DNA of 23,027 nt, from positions 1-23,027 of the forward strand of contig BBXU01001028.1 in NCBI GenBank assembly GCA_001598975.1, given 5' to 3'. The stretch's first letter is position 1, and each line of letters starts with the position of its first letter. This stretch comes from Parachlorella kessleri. Lineage: Eukaryota > Chlorophyta > Trebouxiophyceae > Chlorellales > Chlorellaceae. Shown in pieces: positions 1 to 9,900 of this stretch. A model generated the notes under the pieces. It had not been told where the DNA came from. It saw only the letters and a program-made list of their open reading frames with translations, and made no database searches. Made by a program: the position numbers and the translations under genes.

Positions 1-1504
1 CGGCCGTGACACACCCCAAGGCAGGCGCAACCCTACTAGCCTAGTAGGGCATCCTAGGACTGAGTAGTAGGATGCCCTGCCTGCAACACATTCGCAAACA
101 GACGTCTAAACCTGCTGCCAGGCCTCCAGTCCCAACCAGGATGCTGGGCGACTACATACAGTGATGAGTAGCGGAGGCATGCTGTTGACCGCCATGCGTG
201 CTGCAGGCTCTGGGATCCTTATAACCTGCGCTCCAGTTAGGGCGGCTCTAGAGTACATCCAAATGTGTGCCTACCACATTGGTCCCCACCTGCTCCCTGC
301 CCCATTAGGCTTGAGGGGGTCCCCTTCATGGCTCGACTCGAGCCATCCCCAAGCTGCAGCGCCCACAAAGCGACTAACGGCGGCCTTGGTAGGCTAGGAC
401 CCTGAGGGTCCCCGGAGCCCAAAACCCATTTTTACAATAAAAACCACGAACACCAATTCATGCCAGCCACATCAAAGCACCCTCGCTGACTGGGTTTGGG
501 TTGAAAAGCCCGCACAACCTTTTTGCCTGTGCTGCCGTCTGCTGTGCGCTCCGCAGATAGGAGGGTATCCAATGCCAACAGAGCCCAGTGGTAAGAGAGT
601 TGAGAACCCCCAGGGGATCAAACAAATCCTCAGCGCACGCCAAATGCTGCCAATACTTCACAAACGGGATGGCCATGGTCGCTCCACTTGCTGCCTTCGC
701 CTTTTGTTCACTCATGCACGCCTCCAGATAGCAGCTGCACCCTGTGCTTCACCTAGCCCCGCTGCAACAAGGCCGTCGTGCCGCCTTGCTGGGCCACCTG
801 CCTGGCATACCACATGACTCTGCCCCTGCTGTCGCTGCTGTCCCTGCTGCCAGAGCTGCTTCCAACGCTGCCAACTGCTGGTTGTAGCTGCCAACCCCAG
901 GAGGTGTGCTGGGCTAGCACCAGGGTGCCCCTGAGGGCGAATACTAGTGTGGACAGGATTTCCACTGGCAGTACTAGCTGGCCGTCTTCTGCTGATGTGC
1001 GCAGGCTCCTGATTCGCAGCGCGAACGCAACGGGAGCCTTCAGAAGCACAGCATGGCTTGCTGGCTTAGGGCAAGGGCAAGCAGTTGGATTTAGCAGGGG
1101 TTCTGCGTGGCTATCAAGGGCTGCTGTGTGTACCGCTGGTAGTCGAGAAGGAGCTGCCTTAGAGGGTTTCTGAGGTGTGTCCTCCCCACTGTATGGGACC
1201 CGGGGTACAGACGCCAGGCTGCGCAGCTACGGATACTGCCTTAGCCCCACCGTACTGCAACTATAGGCATACCTGTGCGATGAAGGCTTCCAAGCAGCTT
1301 AAACCACAGGGTGTGTAAGAAGAGGCGAAGGGGGTGAAAAGAAACGCTGGGTTGTGAGAGTAGCGCCTCCAACAGCAGCACGAATAGTGGGAAGTCTAGG
1401 GAAACTTCGCCAATCGCAGGAAGGGCACTCGAATATCCTTTAAACTGGTCCCCTCTGCCACGCCTGCTGCCCCAAGGGTCACATCACGCTATCACGCGAC
1501 ATCC
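1..1504. other. Upstream stretch with no recognisable gene
   Basis: No frame on either strand here gives a protein I recognise, and the longest open frames (about 100-130 codons) overlap each other on opposite strands. A TGTAA on the + strand at 1314-1318 and a TTACA at 432-436 (TGTAA when read on the - strand) are possible poly(A) signals. The second could end an unrecognised - strand gene whose coding part lies somewhere in 450-1050. The last few hundred bases probably hold the promoter and 5' leader of the DUF506 gene. A short inverted-repeat cluster lies at 32-77. Confidence 0.4.
32..77. repeat. Two overlapping short inverted repeats
   Basis: CCTACTAG at 32-39 pairs with CTAGTAGG at 41-48. 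GGGCATCCTA at 47-56 pairs with TAGGATGCCC at 68-77 across an 11-nt loop. The two hairpins share bases 47-48, so they are alternatives. They could be the edge of a small inverted-repeat element or part of an upstream gene's untranslated region; nothing else here decides which. Confidence 0.5.
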
Positions 1505-1597
1505 ATGTGGGGCGACCCCTGTGCAAAATCGGAAGTCGCAAGCACGGTTGGGATAGCTGGACTAAGCTTACAAAGCGGACCCGCTCGAGGGACGTAA
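1505..1597 (+). promoter_or_regulatory. Possible upstream ORF before the DUF506 gene
   Basis: An ATG at 1505 opens a 30-codon frame ending in TAA at 1595-1597, in a different frame from the main protein, whose first in-frame ATG is at 1618. If the transcript starts upstream of 1505, this short ORF would be met first by scanning ribosomes and could lower translation of the main ORF. GTAAGT at 1594-1599 inside it is a perfect donor sequence, so the segment could instead belong to a spliced 5' leader or an alternative first exon. Confidence 0.3.
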
Positions 1598-1617
1598 GTT
1601 CAAGCGCCGAATGGGGC

Positions 1618-4600
1618 ATGGGAGCCACACGTGACTCCAGCACCATGAGCAGGAGGCTCATGAACTTCATGGGCCTTAGAAGGTCACGTTCTATTGGTGG
1701 CGACGGCTCCAGTAGGAAGGGGAGGCGGCTGACTACGGACTTGGTAAGATACCGTGAAAATCTTGCCAGGGCCTTACAGTTCTATCACCTGCACTGTAAG
1801 GTTACCAGGCGCCTGTTATTGCAACCTGAGAGTTGGTCACAATTGCCCCATGCCCTGTGCCATGTGCAGGAACGCGAGGAGAGCAGCGTTCGCGACTCTT
1901 CCACGCACTCTGCACTCTTTGACCTGGAGCTGTCACACAAGGGTACTACTTCAGCAGAGCGGGACGCGCTGCTGGCCAGGCTACAGGAAGGGGACATCTC
2001 AGAGCATGGGGACCCCAGCGTGCACCTGGGTGGCACGGTGCAGCGAGTCGTCTACCTGGGCAGGCCGCTGATGGACTTTGAGCTGGATGTGAGTCGGTGA
2101 CTTGGCGAGCGAGCAGACAGGGAGCGAGCAAACAGGGAGTGGCAGGACGGGTGGTGGTGGGACGTAGTTTGTTCTTGCCTTGCCAGTGCTGCTTGCCAGG
2201 ACAGGAAAAGTCGCAGTCCCTTCTGACGGGACCAGCAAGTTGCACCCTTGCAGCCCAGGAAGTGTCAAGTAGTGCTTTTGGGAGCAGAAAAAGGCCCTGT
2301 CTGACTCTCTTTAACGTTAGAACATGGTGGGCTGTTTCCTTGTTACCTGCAGCTGCTGCAAGATCTCAAGTCTGTGCGTGAGCTGTGCACCGAGCCAACG
2401 GGCCTTGTACTTGGCAAGGTTGTGGCGCAGCTAGACGCCATGGGCTATGCAGGTGAGCACGCAGGAAGCTAAGCAGTCGATGGGCGAGGCTCGAAATGGG
2501 GGTGTTTTTGGGAGCCCGGGAACATCAGCCCAAGCCTGAGCGTTGCTGTTGCGAGAGGGGACCAGCGTGTTCTAGTGACTTCCGAGCAAAATAGGCAGCT
2601 GACGTTGGTCGGTGAGGGTCGGCTAGGGTTGTTTTGGGATACATGCGTCTCCCTGGAGGCGTTATGGGGTGTGGAAGCCCCGTTCCGGTGCGGGATTGCC
2701 TGCCAGTGACAGCTTATAAGACTGGCCTTCCACATCACGCTGAGGTGCATGCTGAGGTGCACGCTGGGGTGCATGCGCTGCCACAGTGGAGCTGCGCAAG
2801 AACAACCCCACCGACCCTGCCTACAAGCACAACGTGGACAAGGGCTGCCTGGAAAAGCTCAGGCACACGTACATTGTCTGCCAGGGCCTCAAGGACGGCT
2901 CGGTGCAGGTGAGTCGGTGTGGGGGGTTGGCGTTTGGGTGTTCTTCTTTTGTTTTTGGTGGTGTGGTGTGGTGTGTGGGTGCGTGTTGGGGGTGGTGGTG
3001 GAGAGAGGGGGGGAGGGGCGGGGCGCTTTTTGTGGCTGGGAGGTGCAGCACGCTGTCAAACAAAGGGATCATGCTTTTAGGGATGGGCATTGCCGCAGCT
3101 GCCGTCGCCGCAGCGGGAGGGGCAGGGTCCCAGACCTGCATCTGCGGCTGTGCAGTGTGCAAGGCCTGCGGCTCTCCTGCTAGGCTTGTGGGACTTTCGG
3201 GGCTTGTGGGCTGACCAGGGAGCCCAGTAGTGTCCCTTGTGGTTACTAGATAAGAACAAATGATCAATGAGCGGGGCACCCGCGTATTGGACCGGACACT
3301 TTCATACAGCGGTGGTGCTGCCTGGCATGCACTCTTACGCTTTGTGCGAAAACTTCGCAAGTTTGTTGTGTGTGCAGCACACCTGCATCGTGGACCCTCG
3401 CTTTCGTGAGCAGTTCCAAGTGGGGCACCCAACGCCCGCCTACACCTCGCTGCTCAAGGTGAGCCAGGCTGCCTATTGTGGCGTGGGGTGCTGCTTGGCG
3501 GGAACAGCACTTGGTATATGCTTGGGGCCTTGGTTTGTCAACCCGACAAGGGTGCTGGGTGGCAAGAAAATGAACTGAGTGCTGGGCCCTTTCAGTCTCC
3601 TAGCCATGACACCTGACGGGCATAAGCACAGTGCTCCCCTCATGTGTACATTTGTCTTTGGGCATCATTCCTGCAGCCTTCATCATTATACTCTGTAACT
3701 TAGTGTTGCTGCTGACGTGCAGGCGGTGCCGCTTGAGTTTGTGGGCAGCCCTTTGCGACTCCAGGCGCTGGTGAACCTGCTCTGTGGCGAGATTGCGACT
3801 GTGTACAGCTCGCAGGTCTGTTAGTTTGTTCAACCGCCCGTTTATGTGCCATAGATGGCTGCCTGGGGATAAGAGTAGAGAGTAGGGCCAGTGAGCGGGA
3901 GTGTGGTCTGTAAGAACTGCATGCATTGTTAAGGGCCAAGAACAGCTAGCTAGCTAGCTACATCTGGGGGTTATATAGAGCATCCTTTGTTGTGCACGCC
4001 TCCTTGGTCGGACAAGGCGTCCTACTCAACAGTGCAAGCTTGCCGAGGTGACGGCTTCTTAGTGTCTTCCAGGACCTACCTCTCCCGCCCTGGCGTAAGG
4101 TGAACGCTGTGCTCAGCAAGTGGTTCTCCCCTGCTGACATGGCGGTGGGCGCAGCAGTGGCAGCGGGCATCGTGCCGCTGGCAGCAGCCGCTGAGGACAG
4201 CACTGGGGAGGCGCTGGCGGCAGCGCCAGGTCAGATGCCTGGCCCGCGGCAACGGGCCCGGTGGCAACCTCGGGGGTCCGGCCACCCGCCAGCTGGGCAG
4301 GAGCAGGACCACCCGCAGCGTGAGCAGCATGCGCAGCGGGGATACCTGGGACCGACGTCGCAGGAGGGGCCGCTTTCCTATCCTCTGCCTCAGCCACAGC
4401 CGTATCCCCTTGCTCAGGCGCAGGCACGGCAGTCAGAGGGGCATCCAGGTCAGCTAGGGCACGCTGAGCAGGCGCAGGCGCCGCCGCAGCCGCAGGTGGG
4501 CGCGCTGGGGCTGCCGCCCGGGGCGCCAACGCTGCTGGCCACGCTGAGGGCACAGCAGGCACACCATGCAGCAGGAGCCGGGGAGGCGGGGCCGGCGGGC

Positions 4601-6183
4601 CCCGCCCAGGCCATGCACTTTTTCGAGGCGCTGTCGCTGCACAGGGACTCGCTGCGGCGGCAACAGGAGCAGCAGCAGCAGCGCCAGCAGCAGCAGCAGC
4701 AGGGGCCTGGGCAGGAGTTGCAGCGGCAGGTGATGAAGCGGCAGCAGGAGGAGCAGGGTGAGGGGGCCCCAGTAGTTGAGGAGAAGCAGCATGGTGGCCG
4801 TGCCTATGCCGCCACTCTGGCCCAGGCTCACGCTCAGCCCAGCAGCCCGCGACAACAGCCACCGCAGGATTTCGTGCTTCAAGCCTCCCCTCCCCTGGGT
4901 CAAGGCCACCACCCCCATCAGTTTGAGGACCGCAGCAACAAGCCCCGCCGGAGAGCGCGGGGTGCGCAGCAGCAGCAGCAGCAGCAAGCCTTGGACGGGG
5001 CGCCAGTGTTCAGTTCGAGTAGGGTGGCGCGCAATGCCGACGGAGCACAGCTAGACGCCGGGTCATGGACCGACTTGTCTACCATCCTGGAAACCCGCAG
5101 CGCACAGAGCAGCCCTGCCCAGGAGACCCCTAGGGACACCCCCATCGGCAGCCAGGCAGGGGCCGCGGCAGCGTTTGCAGCAGTCTCTTCCACCAGCAAG
5201 GCAAGCACCAGCAGTGGCTGGCGGGGCAGCGGTGCCAGCTCAGCAGCCGTCTACCCTGCTATGCCTGTCGCAGCGTATGCAGGCTGTGACGTTGGGCCGC
5301 CCCTGCCGGGTGCGCAGTGGGCGGCGGGCGGCGGCGATCCACCATGCGGTCACGCCAGCAGCAGCAAGGAAGGCAGCAAGCGGGGGGGCACGCGGGTCGT
5401 ATCGCTGCTGGCGAGGAGCCTGAAAAGCATGGGGCAGAAGCAGACGTGGACTAGCCTCCTGCCGGGCGTCAACTCTGGTGGGTGGGTGCCTTGCGGCAGT
5501 GCTGGTCTCGTGCACCATGCATGAGGTTGGCGTAGGTTCCAGGCATGGACAAGGGCGCGCTGCAGTGTCTGAGAGACCAATTTGAGTTTTGGAGCACTGA
5601 ACCACTTCTGCTGGGAGTGCGAGCAGTAAGGCTTCTCCCCATAGGACCAGCTGCAATTGGTGGTGTTAATTTCCGCGGGATCCTACTTGGCATTCGTGAG
5701 CTGGGAACTTAGCCCTAACTGCCTGGCTGCCAGCATGCCGCTCCCTTGCCTCGTTCACTCTCCACGGTGTACGCACGCCCTGCCGGATCAAGTCTCGCTG
5801 CGTGTCAGCCTACGTCCCCCGCCGTGTTGCTGCCTGCAGTGAGGCGGCAGGGCAGCAGCAGCAGCCGCGAGGGCTCCATGCGCGGCGGCGGCGGCTCCGG
5901 CCACGGCGCCCTCGGAGCCGACCGCTCGTGGCGGGGCCTGTTTGGGGATAAATCCGTGCGAGGGGGCTCAGCTGCTGCCGCGGCTGCTGAAGCGGCAGCG
6001 GCGGGTGCTGCCGGTGGTGGTCGCGGTGGCAGTGGTGCCGCTACTGCTGGCGAGGGATACCCTGGGGGCCCTGGGCGGCTCCCAGGGATGGCAGCCCACA
6101 GCGGCGACGGTGTGGAGAGTGATTATGTCAAGCAAGGGCTGGCTCGTCCACCTGCAGGGCCCAGACCTGCTGCCGGGTTGTAA
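1618..6183 (+). CDS. DUF506 / PDDEXK-like plant-type protein, seven exons
   Basis: Exons: 1618-2088, 2353-2452, 2787-2908, 3378-3458, 3723-3815, 4073-5477 and 5840-6183 (TAA). All phases agree and the predicted protein is about 871 aa. The family (Pfam PF04720, TIGR01615) is recognised from exons 2-6: LVLGKVVAQLDAMGYAVEL, HTYIVCQG, HTCIVDPRFREQF (residues 232-244), PTPAYTSLLKAVPLEFVG and PPWRKVNAVLSKWFSP (294-309). These follow the plant consensus in order. The family is related to PD-(D/E)XK nucleases but has no proven enzyme activity; one Arabidopsis member, RXR3, limits root-hair growth. Plant members are usually about 300 aa. Here some 560 residues rich in Gln, Ala, Gly and Ser follow the domain. 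The start is uncertain: the frame is open back to a TAA at 1441, 1618 is the first ATG, and 1645 is an alternative. The last junction (5477/5840) rests on splice sites and phase only. Confidence 0.82.
2739..2774 (+). repeat. 12-bp minisatellite, three copies, in an intron
   Basis: Three head-to-tail near-copies of GCTGAGGTGCAT occupy 2739-2750, 2751-2762 and 2763-2774, differing at one or two bases. They end 12 bp before the acceptor of the third DUF506 exon (2787), where a pyrimidine tract would normally be. The array probably arose by slippage. Confidence 0.7.
2951..3030 (+). repeat. G/T-rich tract in the third DUF506 intron
   Basis: Most of this stretch is runs of GGT, GTGTG and GGGG with very few C or A residues on the + strand. 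It lies inside the 469-nt intron 2909-3377. It is simple-sequence DNA; the G-runs could form secondary structure, but no regulatory role is shown. Confidence 0.5.
3944..3960. repeat. AGCT tetranucleotide microsatellite
   Basis: Four and a quarter copies of AGCT run from 3944 to 3960 in the intron between DUF506 exons 5 and 6. The unit is self-complementary, so the tract is palindromic. Confidence 0.8.
4661..4703 (+). repeat. CAG tract encoding poly-Gln
   Basis: CAA/CAG/GAG/CGC codons run in the frame of DUF506 exon 6 and encode an almost pure glutamine stretch. The flanking protein is rich in Gln, Ala and Pro. Such tracts are common in chlorophyte nuclear genes and vary in length between strains. 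Confidence 0.85.
4967..4987 (+). repeat. (CAG)6-CAA tract encoding poly-Gln
   Basis: Six CAG codons followed by CAA give seven glutamines in frame in the tail of the DUF506 protein, just after a basic RRRARG stretch. This is a second, separate poly-Gln run in exon 6. Confidence 0.85.
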
Positions 6184-6976
6184 GGAGACCTGCTGCGCTG
6201 CCTTACTGTCTCTTGGCGGGGTCAGCAGTTGCCTTGCACACGACCCCGGGTTCCTTGGCAGGCCTGCCGTTAGGCTGGTTCCCTCAGGATATTGCAACAT
6301 AGGGGCGACATCTTAGCTGTATGTGCGGTGTCTTTTTGTGGTGGTTCCAAGCTCCGGTCTTTGGGTGGCTAGACATGGCCTGCCTACCTGCTTTTGTAGG
6401 CAGTACAGCTCATGTGAGCTGCCTCTGCACACTAAGAGCATTTTGTGCTAGGCATTGTTTAGCCGCCCAGGCTACTGCGTGCTGTGTTTCAGTGGCTACA
6501 AAGGAATCTTGTGAACACATGCGTCAACGTGCGAGTGTAGAGCTGTATGAATAAAGTCGCTTATACCCTGTGATTTTTCTTATCTGCCCACCTTATTGTC
6601 AATAACATGTGGGTCTCCAGCTTGGCAGCGTCTGTCAGTTCTATTTCATTGTAATCTGTGGTGTAGCGCTATTGCTGGTTGCGGACACATATTGTGGCAT
6701 ATAACAGTCTCTCAAATACACTGCTCAGCGTCTGGCAGTTTGCAATTGCTTTCGTTCTTTGCTGGAGTTCCGTTAGGTAAACTCAGACATTCATGCCCTC
6801 ATTCGAGGTTAGTGTGCGTCCCACGTGCGAGCTGTACTGATCTGTTAAGCGTATTATGGAAAGGGATTATGAAGGAACGGCCAGAACATCAACCCAACCA
6901 CATAAATATTCCGTGGAAAGGAAGCAGGGCCGTCCCAAAATTAGCAGTCACTGAGATGTCCTATAAGCAAGCTGGC
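6184..6976. other. Tail-to-tail spacer between DUF506 and EDEM genes
   Basis: This 793-bp stretch is AT-richer than its flanks and holds the two 3' untranslated regions. For the + strand gene the candidate poly(A) signals are AATAAA at 6550-6555 and TGTAA at 6650-6654; the latter is the chlorophyte-type signal and would give a 3' UTR of about 0.5 kb. Another TGTAA at 6179-6183 overlaps the stop codon itself and is probably not used. I see no TGTAA on the - strand that would clearly end the EDEM gene. No coding region was found. Confidence 0.55.
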
Positions 6977-9900
6977 TCAAAGCACTGTCGGGGCTCTGTC
7001 ACCGTCTGAATGGCTACCAGCCTCTGTGGTCTCCTGTGCTTTCAGCCTCGGTTCTTGCGAGCTGCTGTGCTGCACTTGCTGCTGCTGTTGCTGCTCCGCT
7101 GTGAGATGTTGCCCGAGCCCCGGTTGACTCTGCTCTGATGGCTGCTTCTGCGCGTGCTCCGCCAATGGCTCTGCCTGCCCCTGCTGCGGAGGCTGCTGCT
7201 GCTCCTCGCCCTCCTGGGAGCTGCCGGCCCCCAGCAGTGCTAGCACCTCCCGGAACACCAGAGACAAGTCCATCTGCTGACTAACCACCTTCTCAAGTAT
7301 AAAGCCCTGGGACTGGGCGGGAACCAACAGCTCCAATCTGGGAGCTGGGAGTGCCGCTCCCGGCGGTGTCTGTGTTGGGCCTGCTGTGCTGCCATGCCCT
7401 GTTGCTGCTGTCTGGCCTTGTTGGTGCTCCCGTCCTGAGACCTCGCCGGCAGCAGCACCAGCAGTCGAGCCACCGATGGTGCCGTCACCACCTCCTGGCG
7501 GTATCTTGGCCGCCGCCTGCCGCTGGGCATGAGGGGCCTGGCTTTGGGACTGCTGCTGCCCTGGCTGGGGTTCCCCAGAAGGCAAGGAACATTGCTGCTG
7601 TTCCAAGGAACCATCCACCGGCTGTGCCCCAGGCTCATGTTCTCCGCGTTGCTGTGGCTGCTGCTGGCCTGGACCACTGCCGCCGCCCCGCTGGCCGGCG
7701 CTGAACTGCTCATACGCAGTGTAAGGTGCCGCGGCCAGGCGGACCATAGCTGGTCCTGCTCCGGCCCCCTGCTCTGCACCCTTCTCGGCTGTCAACAAGG
7801 CACCATTGACGGCCCCTAGCAGGGCCTGGCCCACGCTGTGCTGCACCAGCACGGCCGGGATGCTAGGGTGTCGCCCTGCAGACAAGTAGGTGCAATAGCG
7901 AGTGAACTCTCTGGGCTGGGCAAGTCACGTGCGAGCACAGAGAAACCATCACACACCATGCAGCGCGACAGTGTGCTCTGGATGCGCTGCCGTCGCACCC
8001 TGCGGGCGCTGCAGCGTGAGAGGGAACTTATTTTTGTCCACTGCAAGCATACCGCTGCCTATGACAATCCACAGGAGCCCCAACAGAGGCAGCTGCCCCG
8101 GCTACACGCACCGCTGTCGTCTCCTCCCATGGACATCAGCTCCTCGTCAGTGTTCACCACCACCACAGCAGCTGCGCCCGCCTCCCCCGCAGCTGTGACC
8201 TTATCCAGGAAGGAGCACCTACACGCAGAAGGGACTCCCTTCTGCACTATTCAGGGGGAACCTGACCAACTGTATCCCGGATGTGGGCCCAGTGCAACAG
8301 GGTACGGAGAAGCAAGTGGCATACACATGCCGACATGATCAATGCTATCAACAATGAGATGCAATCGTGGGGATACATGCAAGTGAGACAGACAGGCAGG
8401 GGCACTCTTGGGCAAGGAACCTACTTACTGCGCGACACCTCTCTGTCAACGCAAGCAGCAGCTGCATAATAGCAGCAGCCAAGATCGGCTTCTAAACACC
8501 TCCAGCAACTCACATTCCCCGGCGCATCAGCACCACAGCACCCTGGAGCTGCGCCCTGTTTTCAAGCGGTGAGCAGGCGTCCAGGGGGTCGCTAGCAACC
8601 AGGGGGCCCTCCACCACACACAGGCTGGCTGGCAGCTCTGGGGCCTCCTTGCCTGCCTGCAAGTGCTGCTGCGCTGCCTGCTGCTGTTGCTGCGGCGGCG
8701 GCTGGCCGGTGCCACTTCCTTCTTCGTCCAGGTCATCAGGGTCTATGTATGGGTCTGTGGAAGGGTCGTCTTCCTCTGCTTCTGCCACTTCTTCTTCTGA
8801 AAGACGCCTCCCTTGCCATTGGGTTACCACTTCATGGCCTAGACTGTCCCCGGAGTCAGTGCCTTTGCTGGTGCTGCTGCGTCCACCGCTGCCACTACTG
8901 CTGCTGCCCTTGCCGTTGCCGCAGCCGTCACTGCTGCCGTCCTTGCCAGCAGTGCAAGGTGCCTGGTAGTCAGACTCTGGGTCGACAACACATTCCCCGC
9001 CCTCCTGCTGCTGCTCGCCACAGGCAGCAACCTCGATGGCACCCCTATCGGCATCTGCTGCCCCTGGCGCTGGTTCCCCTGCCGCACCCGACCCCCTTGT
9101 TTCCTGGCGGGTGTCACTGGTGGCACAGTCAGGCTTGAAAGTTGGACCAAACATGGCCAACTGCGCCAAGTAGCTGGCTGAGCTGCCATTGGGCCAGGTG
9201 GCCTCAATTGAAACAAGCTCCAGGGGTGGCATATCTGCACCGCAAAGATAACATGAATTCCACCAGTGGAGATCTGGTCAGGGCTTTTAAGTAGCCACAG
9301 TGGCACCCATCTGCTGTTGTTGTTCACTTGGCTTGCACATGTGAAGGTGCACTGGGGGCCGTGTATGTGCTGCCATACTGTATCGTTGAAGCAGTCAAAG
9401 CAATTCCAAAATGCTATGCAGCGCACTTGATGTGTTGAAGCCTCCTGAGCGCTGCACGCACACGAGCGTGCTCCCAACAGACAAACATCACAACTCCCAT
9501 CACAAACACCCCTAGCAAGCTCCTGTCCGTAAGTAACGGTTCACGACTTCTAAGATACGGCCCATGTAGCCCCCAACCACCTCCCGCAGCCTCGGGCTAT
9601 GGCCTTGGGAGGACATACCTTCCTGCAAGGCCTCGGTAATCTGCACTATGACGGCGCTCCCTGGGAGATAGTCCAGCTCGCCTTGGCTAAGCTGCACAAC
9701 AGGGAGCTCCTCAAGCGACTCGCACCCCAGCATGCCTGGCAGCACCACCTGCGCAGCCCAGCGTGGAAAGCTCGGACGTCAGGAGGGTTCACTGTCCACC
9801 ATGCCTTGCTGACATGGACGCATGCCACAGCCGCTTTGATGATGACGCCCTGGGCAAAATGCGCTTTCTGATGCGTGCCGCAACACCCGCCAGCACATGA

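Noticed and set aside
4113..4862. 249-codon open frame on the - strand opposite DUF506 exon 6
   Set aside because: It is the antisense of CAG/GCN-rich coding sequence and reads as Ala/Pro-rich low complexity. The + strand frame is fixed by the conserved PPWRK...KWFSP motif at the start of the same exon.
6179..6183. TGTAA overlapping the DUF506 stop codon as a poly(A) signal
   Set aside because: It would leave almost no 3' UTR. The later TGTAA at 6650 gives a normal length. It cannot be excluded without transcript data.
5840..6183. Exon 7 of the DUF506 gene as a separate small gene
   Set aside because: It lacks its own convincing start, begins at a clean CTGCAG acceptor, and matches exon 6 in phase and composition.
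8649..9138. Cys/Leu-rich open frames on the + strand opposite EDEM exon 14
   Set aside because: These come from reverse reading of CAG, Gly and Ser codon runs. The - strand frame continues the PA domain across two introns with correct phases.
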